Shown here in pieces: positions 1-7,128 of a stretch of 28,341 bases of DNA (its first letter is position 1; the number at the start of each line of letters is the position of its first letter). The stretch lies in IMG/VR virus record IMGVR_UViG_3300042485_004775, positions 1 through 28,341 of that record. One strand, written 5' to 3'. Below the pieces are notes generated by a model. It did no database searches. It saw only the letters and a program-made list of their open reading frames with translations, and was not told where the DNA came from. Made by a program: the position numbers and the translations under genes. The stretch is from a virus.

Positions 1-354
1 ATGATGGACGCCACCTATTTCCGGAAGGCGCTGGTCAAGCTTATGCCGGGCTACAACTGGACCGTGCATCGTGTGCCGAAGGGCGCGAGCAAGATCGTTG
101 CCACGGGCATTCAGTCCAGCGGCTCCAACCGCCTGTCCACGCTGGAAGTCACCTATGCTCCTGACGACAAGGGCGACTGGTTCAAGGCTCGCTCCGCTGG
201 CTACGGTCGGCGCGCGCCGTGGCTGTATGAGAACGGTGACGCGACCCTGGCACGCGCCCTTCGCGGATTGCAAGATTACTACCGTCACATGGAGAACATC
301 TATCGCGGCCACGCCTGCTCTCTAGAGGCTGGCCGGAAGGCGGTAGCTGCATGA
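1..354 (+). CDS. Hypothetical phage protein, 117 aa
   Basis: I do not recognise this protein. It is a small, soluble, basic protein with no membrane segment or cysteine motif. The reading frame begins with two consecutive ATG codons at bases 1 and 4. No upstream sequence is available, so the start could lie further left and the gene may be 5' partial. Its TGA stop overlaps the ATG of the next gene (ATGA at 351-354), which shows that it belongs to the same translationally coupled early operon. The aromatic, charged composition and uniform high-GC codon use match the neighbouring phage genes. No function is proposed. Confidence 0.7.
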   Translation: MMDATYFRKALVKLMPGYNWTVHRVPKGASKIVATGIQSSGSNRLSTLEVTYAPDDKGDWFKARSAGYGRRAPWLYENGDATLARALRGLQDYYRHMENIYRGHACSLEAGRKAVAA

Positions 355-914
355 AGATCGCCGCGCACCACATTGCCGGCACGGCCGAGCATCGTCTTTC
401 ATCGCTGCTCCATAGCAACCCCGATTACACGCCAACCTGCGCCTGGCCTGACGACTGCGTGGTTCAGTGGGGCAATGGCCTCGTGCCAGCCGTGCCGTTC
501 TTCGAGGCGTTTCCCGTCGGCACTTTCATTCGTGGCGAGGGCGAGACAATCGCGGCGGCCGAGCAGCAGGCATTCGAGAAGTATCAGCGCGACCTAGCGT
601 GCGATCATGTCTGGGGCCGGCATCGAGAAGGCCGCGGCGCCTACACCAACGGCGCAGCCTTCTGTCGGAAATGCGGCGGGTTCCGGGGAAACATGTTTCG
701 CCCGGTCATCGTGCTCGGACACATGCGCAAGCCGCTCAGCAATTGGGAGCGCGATTGGCTCGACGATCTCGAAAACGATCACGAGATGAATGCGCACATG
801 GACCGGAAATATCCCGCTGATGCGCCTGGCCGACGCCGATCCGCGCGGGCGCTGCGCATCCGCTTCAACTTGTTCGGCGTGGCGCCGACTGCAACCAAGG
901 AGGCTACAGCATGA
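351..914 (+). CDS. Hypothetical protein with a CxH/CxxC zinc-binding motif, 187 aa
   Basis: The start is fixed by the ATGA overlap with the gene before it, and its own stop overlaps the next ATG at 911 in the same way. The central part carries Cys84-x-His86 and then Cys105-x2-Cys108 within a segment reading TNGAAFCRKCGG. This spacing suggests one structural zinc site, of a kind seen in short phage proteins of unknown role. The C-terminal 40 residues are rich in Arg and Ala and could contact nucleic acid, which is inference only. There is no membrane segment or signal peptide. It lies in an early-type operon of nucleic-acid-related genes, but nothing in the sequence identifies a reaction. Confidence 0.75.
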   Translation: MKIAAHHIAGTAEHRLSSLLHSNPDYTPTCAWPDDCVVQWGNGLVPAVPFFEAFPVGTFIRGEGETIAAAEQQAFEKYQRDLACDHVWGRHREGRGAYTNGAAFCRKCGGFRGNMFRPVIVLGHMRKPLSNWERDWLDDLENDHEMNAHMDRKYPADAPGRRRSARALRIRFNLFGVAPTATKEATA

Positions 915-1444
915 AGGCGCTCACCCTCTGGCAGCCATGGGCCTCGCTGATCGTCGTTGGCGCCAAGCCCTTCGAGTTCCGCAAGTGGAAGGCGCACCGC
1001 TCCGTCATTGGCCAGCGCATCGTCATCCACGCGTCGGCCCGGCCGATGGTGGCCGAAGAAATCCGGCAGATCGTCAACAACCTGAAATGGGGTGGCGCGA
1101 ACGCGGCGGCAACCTGCCTGCATGTCGACGCGGCGCTGGAACTGCTGATGCCGCTCTACCACCTCAAGAAGCCTGACGGCCTGCCCCTGTCGGCTGGCGT
1201 GGGCACCGCGATCGTGGGCGAGCCGCGCGACGGCATCGACATCGCCATCCAGGACTTCGGCTTCCCGCGCGAGGCAGTGGGCGAGCTGCCCGGCCTGCCT
1301 GGTTTCGACAGCGAGCGGGGCGAACACGCCAACTACGGCTGGCCCATGCTGGAGATCGAGAAGTGGGACGCGCCCCAGCCGATGCGTGGCGCGCAGGGCC
1401 TGTGGAATTGGCCCGACGCTCAGAAATTTGCGGAGGATTTGTAA
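911..1444 (+). CDS. ASCH domain protein, 177 aa
   Basis: The N-terminus reads LTLWQPWASLIVVGAKPFEF followed by RKW, the signature opening of the ASCH (ASC-1 homology) fold, a PUA-like beta barrel that binds RNA or modified nucleosides. Bacterial members such as YqfB hydrolyse N4-acetylcytidine, while others are RNA-binding or of unknown role. Here a lysine (GAK) and downstream Glu and Arg occupy the place of the charged residues of the family. The protein is longer than minimal ASCH domains (about 100-140 aa) because of a central insert around residues 60-110. The ATG overlaps the stop before it, and the TAA at 1442-1444 shares one base with the next ATG. A role in handling modified nucleotides is inference from the family and from its neighbours. 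Confidence 0.85.
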   Translation: MKALTLWQPWASLIVVGAKPFEFRKWKAHRSVIGQRIVIHASARPMVAEEIRQIVNNLKWGGANAAATCLHVDAALELLMPLYHLKKPDGLPLSAGVGTAIVGEPRDGIDIAIQDFGFPREAVGELPGLPGFDSERGEHANYGWPMLEIEKWDAPQPMRGAQGLWNWPDAQKFAEDL

Positions 1445-1683
1445 TGGCGAGACTGAACGATCCCAAAGCGCAGCAGCGCAAGGTCGACGACTGGAACGAG
1501 CGCTATCCGGTCGGGCAGGCGGTCAACATGCGCCTCGACGATGGCGGCACCGCCCAGACGAAGACGCGTGCGCCGGCCGAGCTGCTGTGCGGCCATTCGG
1601 CGGTGATCTGGCTGGAGGGCGTTAGCGGGTGCTTCCTGCTCAGCCGGGTGTCGGCAGTGGAAGGGGAGGTGGCCCATGGCTGA
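1444..1683 (+). CDS. Hypothetical small phage protein, 79 aa
   Basis: The start at 1444 is chosen because a strong GGAGG (1432-1436) precedes it by seven bases and the ATG overlaps the TAA of the ASCH gene by one base. The open frame continues further upstream, but that part only shadows the ASCH gene. The protein begins MARLNDPKAQQRKVDDWN and contains a compact core, TKTRAPAELLCGHSAVIWLE, ending in a short beta-like segment. This pattern is familiar from small conserved phage proteins of unknown function that sit in early operons. The stop lies eight bases inside the next gene, indicating coupling. There is no cysteine pair, membrane segment or signal peptide. Confidence 0.75.
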   Translation: MARLNDPKAQQRKVDDWNERYPVGQAVNMRLDDGGTAQTKTRAPAELLCGHSAVIWLEGVSGCFLLSRVSAVEGEVAHG

Positions 1684-2830
1684 CACCTCTATCGAATGGA
1701 CCGAGCGCACCTGGAATCCGATCGTCGGCTGCTCGCTCGCATCCCCCGGCTGCACCAACTGCTATGCAATGAAGATGGCCGGCCGGTTGGAGGCTATGGG
1801 CGTCGAATGTTACCGGGGGACGACGCAGAAGACGAAGGCCGGCTTCGTCTGGACCGGCAAGATCGCCACCAACGATAATGCGCTGATGGAGCCGCTGCGC
1901 CGTCGCGCACCTACGATGTGGTTCGTCAACAGCATGTCGGACCTGTTCCATGAGGACGTCTCCGAGCAGGCGATAGACCGCATCTTTGTGGTGATGGCGC
2001 TTCGCCCGCAGCACACCTTCCAGATGTTGACCAAACGCGCCGACCGGATGCGGGCTTATGTCGAAGGGTTCAACTGGCAACGGGCCGTCGAGAATTGCCG
2101 CGATGCCGCCGGTTCGTCGCTGATCCTGAAGCACAGCATTGCCGACCTGCGCCGGAAGTTCGGTCTGGCTCAACGGTTCAGCTACGATCAGGATTGCAGC
2201 GTCTGGCCGCTGCCCAATGTTTGGAAAGGCGTATCGGTCGAAGATCAGAAACGTGCCGACGAGCGCATTCCAGATCTACTCGCTACGCCAGCCGCGATCC
2301 GATGGCTGTCGTGCGAGCCCCTGCTCGGCACGGTCCGCCTAGATCGCATTCACCAAACATTCGACGACGGCCTGGGCCACTCTTGGGAAAGCTGCCTGAA
2401 TGGCAAGCGGTTCAATGAGTGGGGAGGTTCGGACGGAGAAGGGGGAGACGTAGACGGATGCCCTAAGGTCGACTGGGTCATCTGCGGAGGAGAGAGCGGC
2501 GCACGCGCCCGGCCCATGCATCCGGACTGGGCGAGAAGCCTGCGCGACCAGTGCGCCGATAATGGCGTGCCGTTCTTCTTCAAGCAGTGGGGAGACTGGG
2601 CGCCGCATGTGGCGGTCGGCAACGAGCATGGCGGGATCGACATGGTGCCGCCGGTTTCGTTCAAGGCCGCCCATCGCTGGCGCCGCTGGGATCACGGCAG
2701 GAGCCGCGTGGCCCGCGCAGATGAATCAGTCAGCGAGTTTCTGGCGCCGGGCGTCATCTCGGTCCCAGTCGGCAAGAAGGCGGCCGGCCGACTGCTCGAC
2801 GGCGTCCAGCATGACGGGGTGCCGGCATGA
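1676..2830 (+). CDS. DUF5131 family (phage Gp37/Gp68-type) protein, 384 aa
   Basis: The N-terminus has the family signature TWNPIVGC, then PGCTNCYA, giving cysteines 19, 26 and 29 in a radical-SAM-like iron-sulphur arrangement. The middle contains LSCEPLLG, and the C-terminal half contains CGGESGARARPMHPDWARSL and VPFFFKQWG, all hallmark blocks of DUF5131. The biochemical activity of the family is not established. The cysteine cluster resembles radical-SAM lyases, so a nucleic-acid repair or modification reaction is a reasonable inference. The ATG at 1676 follows an AAGGGGAGG ribosome site, and the stop overlaps the next ATG. A family insert rich in Gly and Asp lies at about residues 225-265. 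The gene appears intact. Confidence 0.92.
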   Translation: MADTSIEWTERTWNPIVGCSLASPGCTNCYAMKMAGRLEAMGVECYRGTTQKTKAGFVWTGKIATNDNALMEPLRRRAPTMWFVNSMSDLFHEDVSEQAIDRIFVVMALRPQHTFQMLTKRADRMRAYVEGFNWQRAVENCRDAAGSSLILKHSIADLRRKFGLAQRFSYDQDCSVWPLPNVWKGVSVEDQKRADERIPDLLATPAAIRWLSCEPLLGTVRLDRIHQTFDDGLGHSWESCLNGKRFNEWGGSDGEGGDVDGCPKVDWVICGGESGARARPMHPDWARSLRDQCADNGVPFFFKQWGDWAPHVAVGNEHGGIDMVPPVSFKAAHRWRRWDHGRSRVARADESVSEFLAPGVISVPVGKKAAGRLLDGVQHDGVPA

Positions 2831-4032
2831 GTGCAGTCGATAATCTGTTCGCCGGCGGCGCCCGCATGGTGTCGGAAGAGGCGATCGAGCTGACGCTGCA
2901 GTCGCTGCGCGCCTATTGGGATCGGCATGGGCATGTCGCGATCGCCTGGTCGGGCGGCAAGGACAGCACGGCAACACTGACGCTGCTGATTCACCTGATC
3001 GAGGCAGGTGAGCTGCCACGCCCCGCCAAGCTGTTCGTTTTCTATGCCGACACCCGGCAGGAGCTGCCGCCGATCCAGATCGCCGCCGAACAGGTGATTG
3101 CGCTTCTCCGTCTGCGCGACTGGATCGAGGTCGTGGTCGTGCGCGCGCCGCTCGATAAGCGCTTCATGGTCTACATTCTGGGCCGTGGAGTGCCGCCACC
3201 GAACAATAACACCCTCCGCTGGTGCACACGCCAGATCAAGGTCGATCCGATGGCGGAGGCGCTGGGCGCCGCGATCGCGCACATGCCGGGCACGGCGCTG
3301 ATGCTGACCGGCGTTCGCCAGGGCGAAAGTGCGGTGCGCGACGGCCGGATCGAAATGTCCTGTTCCAAGGATGGCGCCGAATGCGGGCAGGGCTGGTATC
3401 AGCAGGCGCTGCCGGAGGCGAAGGGCGTGCGTGGCCGGATCGCGACGTTGGCGCCGATCCTGCACTGGCGGGTCTGCATCGTGTGGGACTGGCTCAAGGT
3501 TTATGCGCCTCAGCCGGAATTTGGCGGATGGCCGGTCCGCATCCTTGCCGATGCCTATGGCGGCGATGATGCTGAAGAGATCAACGCGCGCACCGGCTGC
3601 ATCGCGTGTCCGCTGGCGGTCAAGGATACCGCGCTCGACTATCTCGTCGGTACTGACGCATGGGCGCATCTGGCGCCGCTCAAGGAACTGAAACCGCTCT
3701 ATCGCTGGATGCGCGAGCCGGCGCAGCGCCTGCGCAAGGCCGGCGCTGAGACGCTGAAGGATGGCAGCCTCGCCAAGAACCCGCAGCGCATGGGCCCGCT
3801 GACGCTCGCGGCGAGGGAAGAGGCGCTTGGGAAGATCCTCGATATCCAGGCGCGGGCGCAGGTCGACCTCATCAACGATGAGGAAGAGGCGCGGATACGG
3901 GAATTGATCGCCGCGCGGACCTTCCCGGACAAATGGGACGGCAGCGAGCCGAACGCCGCCGCCTGGCTGGATCGGGTCAATCAGGATGGTTCGATTGAGC
4001 CGATCCTCTTCCGCGACATGGTGGGCGCATAG
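2827..4032 (+). CDS. PAPS reductase / DndC-like PP-loop protein, 401 aa
   Basis: The P-loop-like pyrophosphatase motif SGGKDS lies at residues 42-47 within AIAWSGGKDSTATLTLL, which marks the adenine-nucleotide alpha-hydrolase superfamily (PAPS reductase, TtcA, DndC). Cys133 in TLRWCTRQIK, cysteines 179 and 186, and the pair RTGC258-x2-C261 could together bind a 4Fe-4S cluster, as in DndC and TtcA, which transfer sulphur to nucleic acid. Simple assimilatory PAPS reductase is shorter (about 240-270 aa) and lacks this pattern. The last 120 residues form a helical extension. No DndA, DndD or DndE partner is in the window, so DNA phosphorothioation cannot be claimed. The start is in an ATGA overlap, and the TAG stop shares its last base with the next start. 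Confidence 0.88.
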   Translation: MSAVDNLFAGGARMVSEEAIELTLQSLRAYWDRHGHVAIAWSGGKDSTATLTLLIHLIEAGELPRPAKLFVFYADTRQELPPIQIAAEQVIALLRLRDWIEVVVVRAPLDKRFMVYILGRGVPPPNNNTLRWCTRQIKVDPMAEALGAAIAHMPGTALMLTGVRQGESAVRDGRIEMSCSKDGAECGQGWYQQALPEAKGVRGRIATLAPILHWRVCIVWDWLKVYAPQPEFGGWPVRILADAYGGDDAEEINARTGCIACPLAVKDTALDYLVGTDAWAHLAPLKELKPLYRWMREPAQRLRKAGAETLKDGSLAKNPQRMGPLTLAAREEALGKILDIQARAQVDLINDEEEARIRELIAARTFPDKWDGSEPNAAAWLDRVNQDGSIEPILFRDMVGA

Positions 4033-4703
4033 TGGGCCGCGTTCTGATCGCCTGCGAGCGCTCCGGCGTGGTGCGCCGCGCCTTCGAGGCGGTGGGGCAC
4101 GATGCATGGTCGTGCGACATCGAGGCCGCCGACGACGGCAGCAACCGCCATATCCGGGGCAACGTCCTCGATCACCTCGATGACGGCTGGGACATGATGG
4201 CCGTCATGCATCCACCCTGCACGATCCTGTGCAACAGCGGCTCGAAGCACCTGTATCTCGGCATGAAGAAGGTGAACGGGATCAACCCCGAGCGCTGGGC
4301 GAAGCTGGAGGAGGCCGCCGCCTTCTATCGCTCGCTGCGCGATGCGCACCAGATCCCGCGCCGCGTCGTCGAGAATCCGGTGATGCACGGCCACGCGATC
4401 CGGCTGACCGGGCGCGGGCGGACGCAGTTCGTGCATCCCTATTTCTTCGGCGAGCCCTTCTTCAAGAACACCGGGCTGGAGCTGATCAACCTGCCGCCGC
4501 TCCAGCCGACCAACATGCTGAAGCCGCCCCGGCCGGGCACGGCCGAGCATAAGGCATGGTCGCGTTGCCATCGCGAGCCACCTGGGCCTGATCGCGCTCG
4601 CCGGCGCAGCGAGACATATCCGTCGATCGCCGCCGCCATGGCGGACCAGTGGGGCGCGCTGTTGCCCGACCCGCAATTCGAGCTTTTCGAGGTGGCAGCA
4701 TGA
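4032..4703 (+). CDS. C5-cytosine DNA methyltransferase-like protein, 223 aa
   Basis: The opening, VLIACERSGVVRRAFEAVGH, matches the SAM-binding motif I region of C5-cytosine methyltransferases. HPPCTILCNSG places a candidate catalytic Cys63 in motif IV, and ENPVMHG (Glu114-Asn115-Pro116) corresponds to the motif VI ENV. At 223 residues it is much shorter than a full methyltransferase (over 300 aa) and has no obvious target-recognition domain. Short proteins of this type are common in phage early regions. The C-terminal SETYPSIAAAMADQWG is typical of them. They may modify DNA or a nucleotide, but activity is unproven. The start is GTG at 4032, overlapping the stop of the PP-loop gene. The stop overlaps the ATG at 4700. 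Confidence 0.87.
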   Translation: MGRVLIACERSGVVRRAFEAVGHDAWSCDIEAADDGSNRHIRGNVLDHLDDGWDMMAVMHPPCTILCNSGSKHLYLGMKKVNGINPERWAKLEEAAAFYRSLRDAHQIPRRVVENPVMHGHAIRLTGRGRTQFVHPYFFGEPFFKNTGLELINLPPLQPTNMLKPPRPGTAEHKAWSRCHREPPGPDRARRRSETYPSIAAAMADQWGALLPDPQFELFEVAA

Positions 4704-4876
4704 AGCGCGCCTATTTCACCACCTGCGCCGAGTGCGGCGGCCCACATCCCAACGAGAAGGGCGTGTGCGCGCACTGCGAGGTGACGCACGGCTACGCCAA
4801 CGACAATCGCGCGCCGGTCGCCTTCAGCGATGATGTTCAGCCGACCGACCGCGAACCTTCGGAGATGAAGCCATGA
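4700..4876 (+). CDS. Small zinc-ribbon protein, 58 aa
   Basis: This is a 58-residue protein with CAEC near residue 9 and CAHC near residue 23, i.e. two CxxC knuckles about 14 residues apart, as expected for a zinc ribbon. The rest is acidic and probably disordered. The ATG at 4700 overlaps the stop of the methyltransferase-like gene, and its TGA (4874-4876) overlaps the next ATG, so it is embedded in the operon. A longer frame begins upstream at 4649, but that part lies inside the preceding gene. Small ribbons like this often bind nucleic acid or polymerase; the actual partner is unknown. Confidence 0.75.
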   Translation: MKRAYFTTCAECGGPHPNEKGVCAHCEVTHGYANDNRAPVAFSDDVQPTDREPSEMKP

Positions 4877-5265
4877 GCCGCCTCGTCCACGTCAGATGCT
4901 GCCGCTGCGATGTGTCGTTCGGCTTGGAGCAAACCAGCTACGACCATTTGAAGCGCAGCTCGCAAGAATTCCACTGCCCATATGGGCACAAGCAGCATTT
5001 TCCACAGGGTAAGTCCGAGGTGGAGAAGATGCGGGACCAACTGGACGCGGAGCGCCGACGTCGCGAGCGTGCGGAGCAGGAGAGCGCATATCAGATCGAT
5101 GCGCGCAACACCGCCGAGCGCAGCGCGCGGGCCTATAAAGGGCAGGTTACCCGCCTGCGCAACAGAGCAAAGGCAGGCGTCTGCCCGTGTTGCAATCGCC
5201 ATTTCAGCCAGTTGGAACGCCACATGGCGAGTCAGCACCCGGAATTTAAGGTGGAGGCGGAATGA
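4873..5265 (+). CDS. Coiled-coil protein with N-terminal Cys/His cluster and C-terminal C2H2 zinc finger, 130 aa
   Basis: Residues 9-39 hold Cys9, Cys10, Cys12, Cys35 and His39, a probable zinc site. Residues 45-100 are a highly charged Arg/Glu-rich helix with coiled-coil character. Residues 104-122 are a classic C2H2 finger (Cys104-x2-Cys107-x9-His117-x4-His122) reading CPCCNRHFSQLERHMASQH. Such two-ended zinc proteins recur in phage early regions without known function. The layout suggests a dimer that binds DNA or RNA, which is inference. The start is set by the ATGA overlap at 4873, and the stop overlaps the DUF1643 gene at 5262. Confidence 0.82.
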   Translation: MSRLVHVRCCRCDVSFGLEQTSYDHLKRSSQEFHCPYGHKQHFPQGKSEVEKMRDQLDAERRRRERAEQESAYQIDARNTAERSARAYKGQVTRLRNRAKAGVCPCCNRHFSQLERHMASQHPEFKVEAE

Positions 5266-5837
5266 GCGCGCCATCCCCCACCGACCTGTTCGGGCACGAG
5301 ACCATGCAGCGCAGCGCCGTCTTCAGCGGCGAAGAGCGCATCGAGCTTGTCCGCCGCTGGGGGGAGGGCCGGACGGCTTGCGTGATCGGCTGCAACCCCT
5401 CGACCGCCGATGCATGCCGGGATGATCCGACCACGCTGTGGTGGATCAATTGGTTCCAGCTGTTCGGATTCGGCGGCTTTCGAGCGGTCAATCTCTACCC
5501 CTTCTGCACCTCAAGCCCGGCCGAATGCCGGCAGCGCGCGAACTGGCACGAGCGTGACGATTGGTATGCGCGGGACCAGATGCTGATGACGAACCTGCCC
5601 CACGTCGCCCAGGTCGCGAAGGAGGCCGATCAGGTTTTCGTTTGCTGGGGCAACATCGCGTGGGACGACATGTGGATCGAGCATGTCATCGAGGAGATCC
5701 AGGGCGGTGTCGAGCCATGGCCCGACCTTTGGTGCTGGGGCAAGACGAAGAGTGGCGCACCGACGCATCCCATGGCGCGCGGCAAGCATCGTATCCCGCG
5801 CGATCAGAAGCCGATCCCGTGGCGCTGGGCAGTATGA
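5262..5837 (+). CDS. DUF1643 family protein, 191 aa
   Basis: The signature of the family is clear: VIGCNPSTAD (residues 41-50), then DDPT (54-57), FGFGG and VNLYP (76-80), followed by VCWG-type and WPDLWCWGKT blocks and the terminal region PMARGKHRIPRDQK. DUF1643 proteins are widespread in phages and bacteria and have no established activity. The conserved Asn-Pro-Ser and Asp residues suggest a ligand-binding pocket. The length of about 190 aa is normal, so this copy seems intact. The start is in an ATGA overlap with the preceding gene, and the stop overlaps the next ATG. The 3' end of this gene is duplicated as a decayed fragment about 190 bases downstream. Confidence 0.9.
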   Translation: MSAPSPTDLFGHETMQRSAVFSGEERIELVRRWGEGRTACVIGCNPSTADACRDDPTTLWWINWFQLFGFGGFRAVNLYPFCTSSPAECRQRANWHERDDWYARDQMLMTNLPHVAQVAKEADQVFVCWGNIAWDDMWIEHVIEEIQGGVEPWPDLWCWGKTKSGAPTHPMARGKHRIPRDQKPIPWRWAV

Positions 5838-6022
5838 AGCGCCGCCGGCCGGCGCGTCCACCAGCCGCCCCATGGACGCCCGAGGAAGACGCGAAGCTGC
5901 GCGAGGTCAACGATATCGGCCTTCGCGTGGAATACTGGCAACTGGCACTGCCCGAGCGGCGGGAAAGCGAAATGCTCAACCGCCGCTACGAGCTGGGCCT
6001 TAAACCCCCGAGGTTCCTATGA
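5834..6022 (+). CDS. Small SANT/Myb-like helical protein, 62 aa
   Basis: The start is ATG 5834, in an ATGA overlap with the DUF1643 stop. The protein begins with a strongly basic tail (MKRRRPARPP) followed by WTPEEDAKLREV and two further predicted helices, a pattern like a SANT/Myb helix-turn-helix as found in small phage regulators. DNA binding is therefore plausible but inferred. It is the last gene of the coupled early operon; the chain of stop/start overlaps ends here. The DUF1643 relic continues directly downstream in the same frame after its TGA, which hints that this junction was made by recombination. Confidence 0.7.
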   Translation: MKRRRPARPPAAPWTPEEDAKLREVNDIGLRVEYWQLALPERRESEMLNRRYELGLKPPRFL

Positions 6023-6118
6023 CAGAGCAGGGCTCCAACGCAACCCATGGCGCGAGACAAGCATCGCATCCGCCGGGATCAGAAGCGGATCCTGTGGATC
6101 GCACCCAATAACCCTTGA
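6023..6118 (+). pseudogene. Decayed 3' fragment of a second DUF1643 gene
   Basis: Translated from base 6023, this stretch gives a peptide containing APTQPMARDKHRIRRDQK, which aligns with APTHPMARGKHRIPRDQK at the C-terminus of the intact DUF1643 protein. Over 25 aligned residues I count 18 identities, and the following TGA (6116-6118) sits near the expected end. Nothing upstream of 6023 matches, because the preceding frame is the small helical protein. This is the tail of a diverged DUF1643 homologue, not a recent copy, and it was probably left by recombination when the region to its right was exchanged. No start or ribosome site supports expression. Confidence 0.8.
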
Positions 6119-6173
6119 CCGAATCGAGATCGTTGCGTGATTTCCTATCACCCCTCCCACCACAGGAATTTTG

Positions 6174-7100
6174 ATGACCGATTTTACGCGTTTGAACGAA
6201 GCCGGGTCTATTGTTGTTGGGGAATGGCAAAATCCCGGATGCATTTCTCCCGATGGTGTGGCGATCGTTGGTCATGATGACCGGATATTTCTCCTCAAGG
6301 GCAGCAACGATTATCATGATGCCTACCACCAGGACGTTGCAGAGGCAGACGTCCAGGCGGAAGAGTATCTGAATTATGCCTATTCCGCCTTATCGGCCTG
6401 TAACAATGTCGCAGCAAAATTCCTTCTCACCATCGTGCCCAACAAAGCTACGGTTCTGAATAGCAGTTACCCTCTACCGCTGGGAGCTGGTATTACTCCG
6501 CGGTTGAGCAGGATTCTCGATGCAAAGAAGGGGTACATCCATAGCCCCGTTGATCTCATGCGGGCCGGCGGGGAATGGTTCAGGCGGAACGACACGCATT
6601 TTACCTATGGCGGCAATATCGCCTATGTGAACTTGCTTATGCGCGAGCTGGGTGTCGACGTCGAATTGGGATGGAGCGACGACCTGCGCACCGTCGAACA
6701 TCCTGGCGATCTTGGTGGCAAGTTCGATCCCCCAATGGCGGAAACCGTGCAAATTCCGGGGGGATACCAAGAGAGCGGGACTGTCTACAAGATGGGCGAT
6801 CCAGAGCGGCAGCATACCGGGTCCATGTTCGCGACTTACAATCCGAAATCTTTAGTAGATAAAACCCTAATGGTGTTCGGCAATTCGTTCAGTGAAGCCG
6901 TTCCGAGCTGGGGCATGAGCCCTTATTTCGCACATGTCTTCAAGCGCTATTTCTTCCATTGGGGGAATGAGATCGACGTAAATTTGATCGAGCGCCTGCG
7001 GCCTGATTTTGTCGTGCTGCAAACATGTGAACGGTTTTTGTCTACGCCGCCGAAAAGGCTCTACCCCGAATTGGCGAATATAGAGGGCTGGCCAGAATAA
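6174..7100 (+). CDS. AlgJ/AlgX-type SGNH hydrolase-like protein, predicted O-acyltransferase, 308 aa
   Basis: Blocks in order match the AlgJ/AlgX (DHHW) branch of the SGNH fold. IVGHDDRIFLLKGSNDY near the start corresponds to the usual DGWLFL...ND. TIVPNKATV follows. FRRNDTHFTYGGN carries Asp140 and His142, and FGNSFSEA carries the candidate nucleophile Ser238. VVLQTCERFL is the closing ER motif. Known members acetylate exopolysaccharides in the periplasm. This protein shows no signal peptide or membrane anchor, so it would act in the cytoplasm or be exported by another route. ATG 6174 is preferred, with AGGA six bases upstream; a TTG at 6171 is the alternative. The gene is visibly AT-richer than its neighbours, is not overlapped by them, and is probably cargo. 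Confidence 0.8.
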   Translation: MTDFTRLNEAGSIVVGEWQNPGCISPDGVAIVGHDDRIFLLKGSNDYHDAYHQDVAEADVQAEEYLNYAYSALSACNNVAAKFLLTIVPNKATVLNSSYPLPLGAGITPRLSRILDAKKGYIHSPVDLMRAGGEWFRRNDTHFTYGGNIAYVNLLMRELGVDVELGWSDDLRTVEHPGDLGGKFDPPMAETVQIPGGYQESGTVYKMGDPERQHTGSMFATYNPKSLVDKTLMVFGNSFSEAVPSWGMSPYFAHVFKRYFFHWGNEIDVNLIERLRPDFVVLQTCERFLSTPPKRLYPELANIEGWPE

Positions 7101-7109
7101 ATCTGGCCA
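7089..7109. terminator. Inverted repeat between convergent genes, possible terminator
   Basis: TGGCCAGA (7089-7096) and TCTGGCCA (7102-7109) form a perfect 8-base-pair stem around the 5-base loop ATAAA. It spans the stop codon of the acyltransferase-like gene and lies just beyond the 3' end of the spanin gene on the other strand, where a two-way terminator would be expected. No T-run follows on either strand, so it is not a canonical rho-independent terminator. Confidence 0.4.
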
Positions 7110-7128
7110 ACCAGCGATCTGGTGCGGG

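Noticed and set aside
2827-4032. A complete dnd DNA phosphorothioation system
   Set aside because: Only a DndC-like protein is present; no DndA, DndB, DndD or DndE genes are in the window.
2692-4107. Long minus-strand frame (471 codons) opposite the PP-loop gene
   Set aside because: The plus-strand genes there have unmistakable motifs and coupled starts; the antisense product has none.
6019-6111. A 30-codon frame starting in an ATGA overlap after the small helical protein
   Set aside because: It crosses the DUF1643 relic in a different frame, has a low-complexity product and no homology; the overlap is probably a coincidence.
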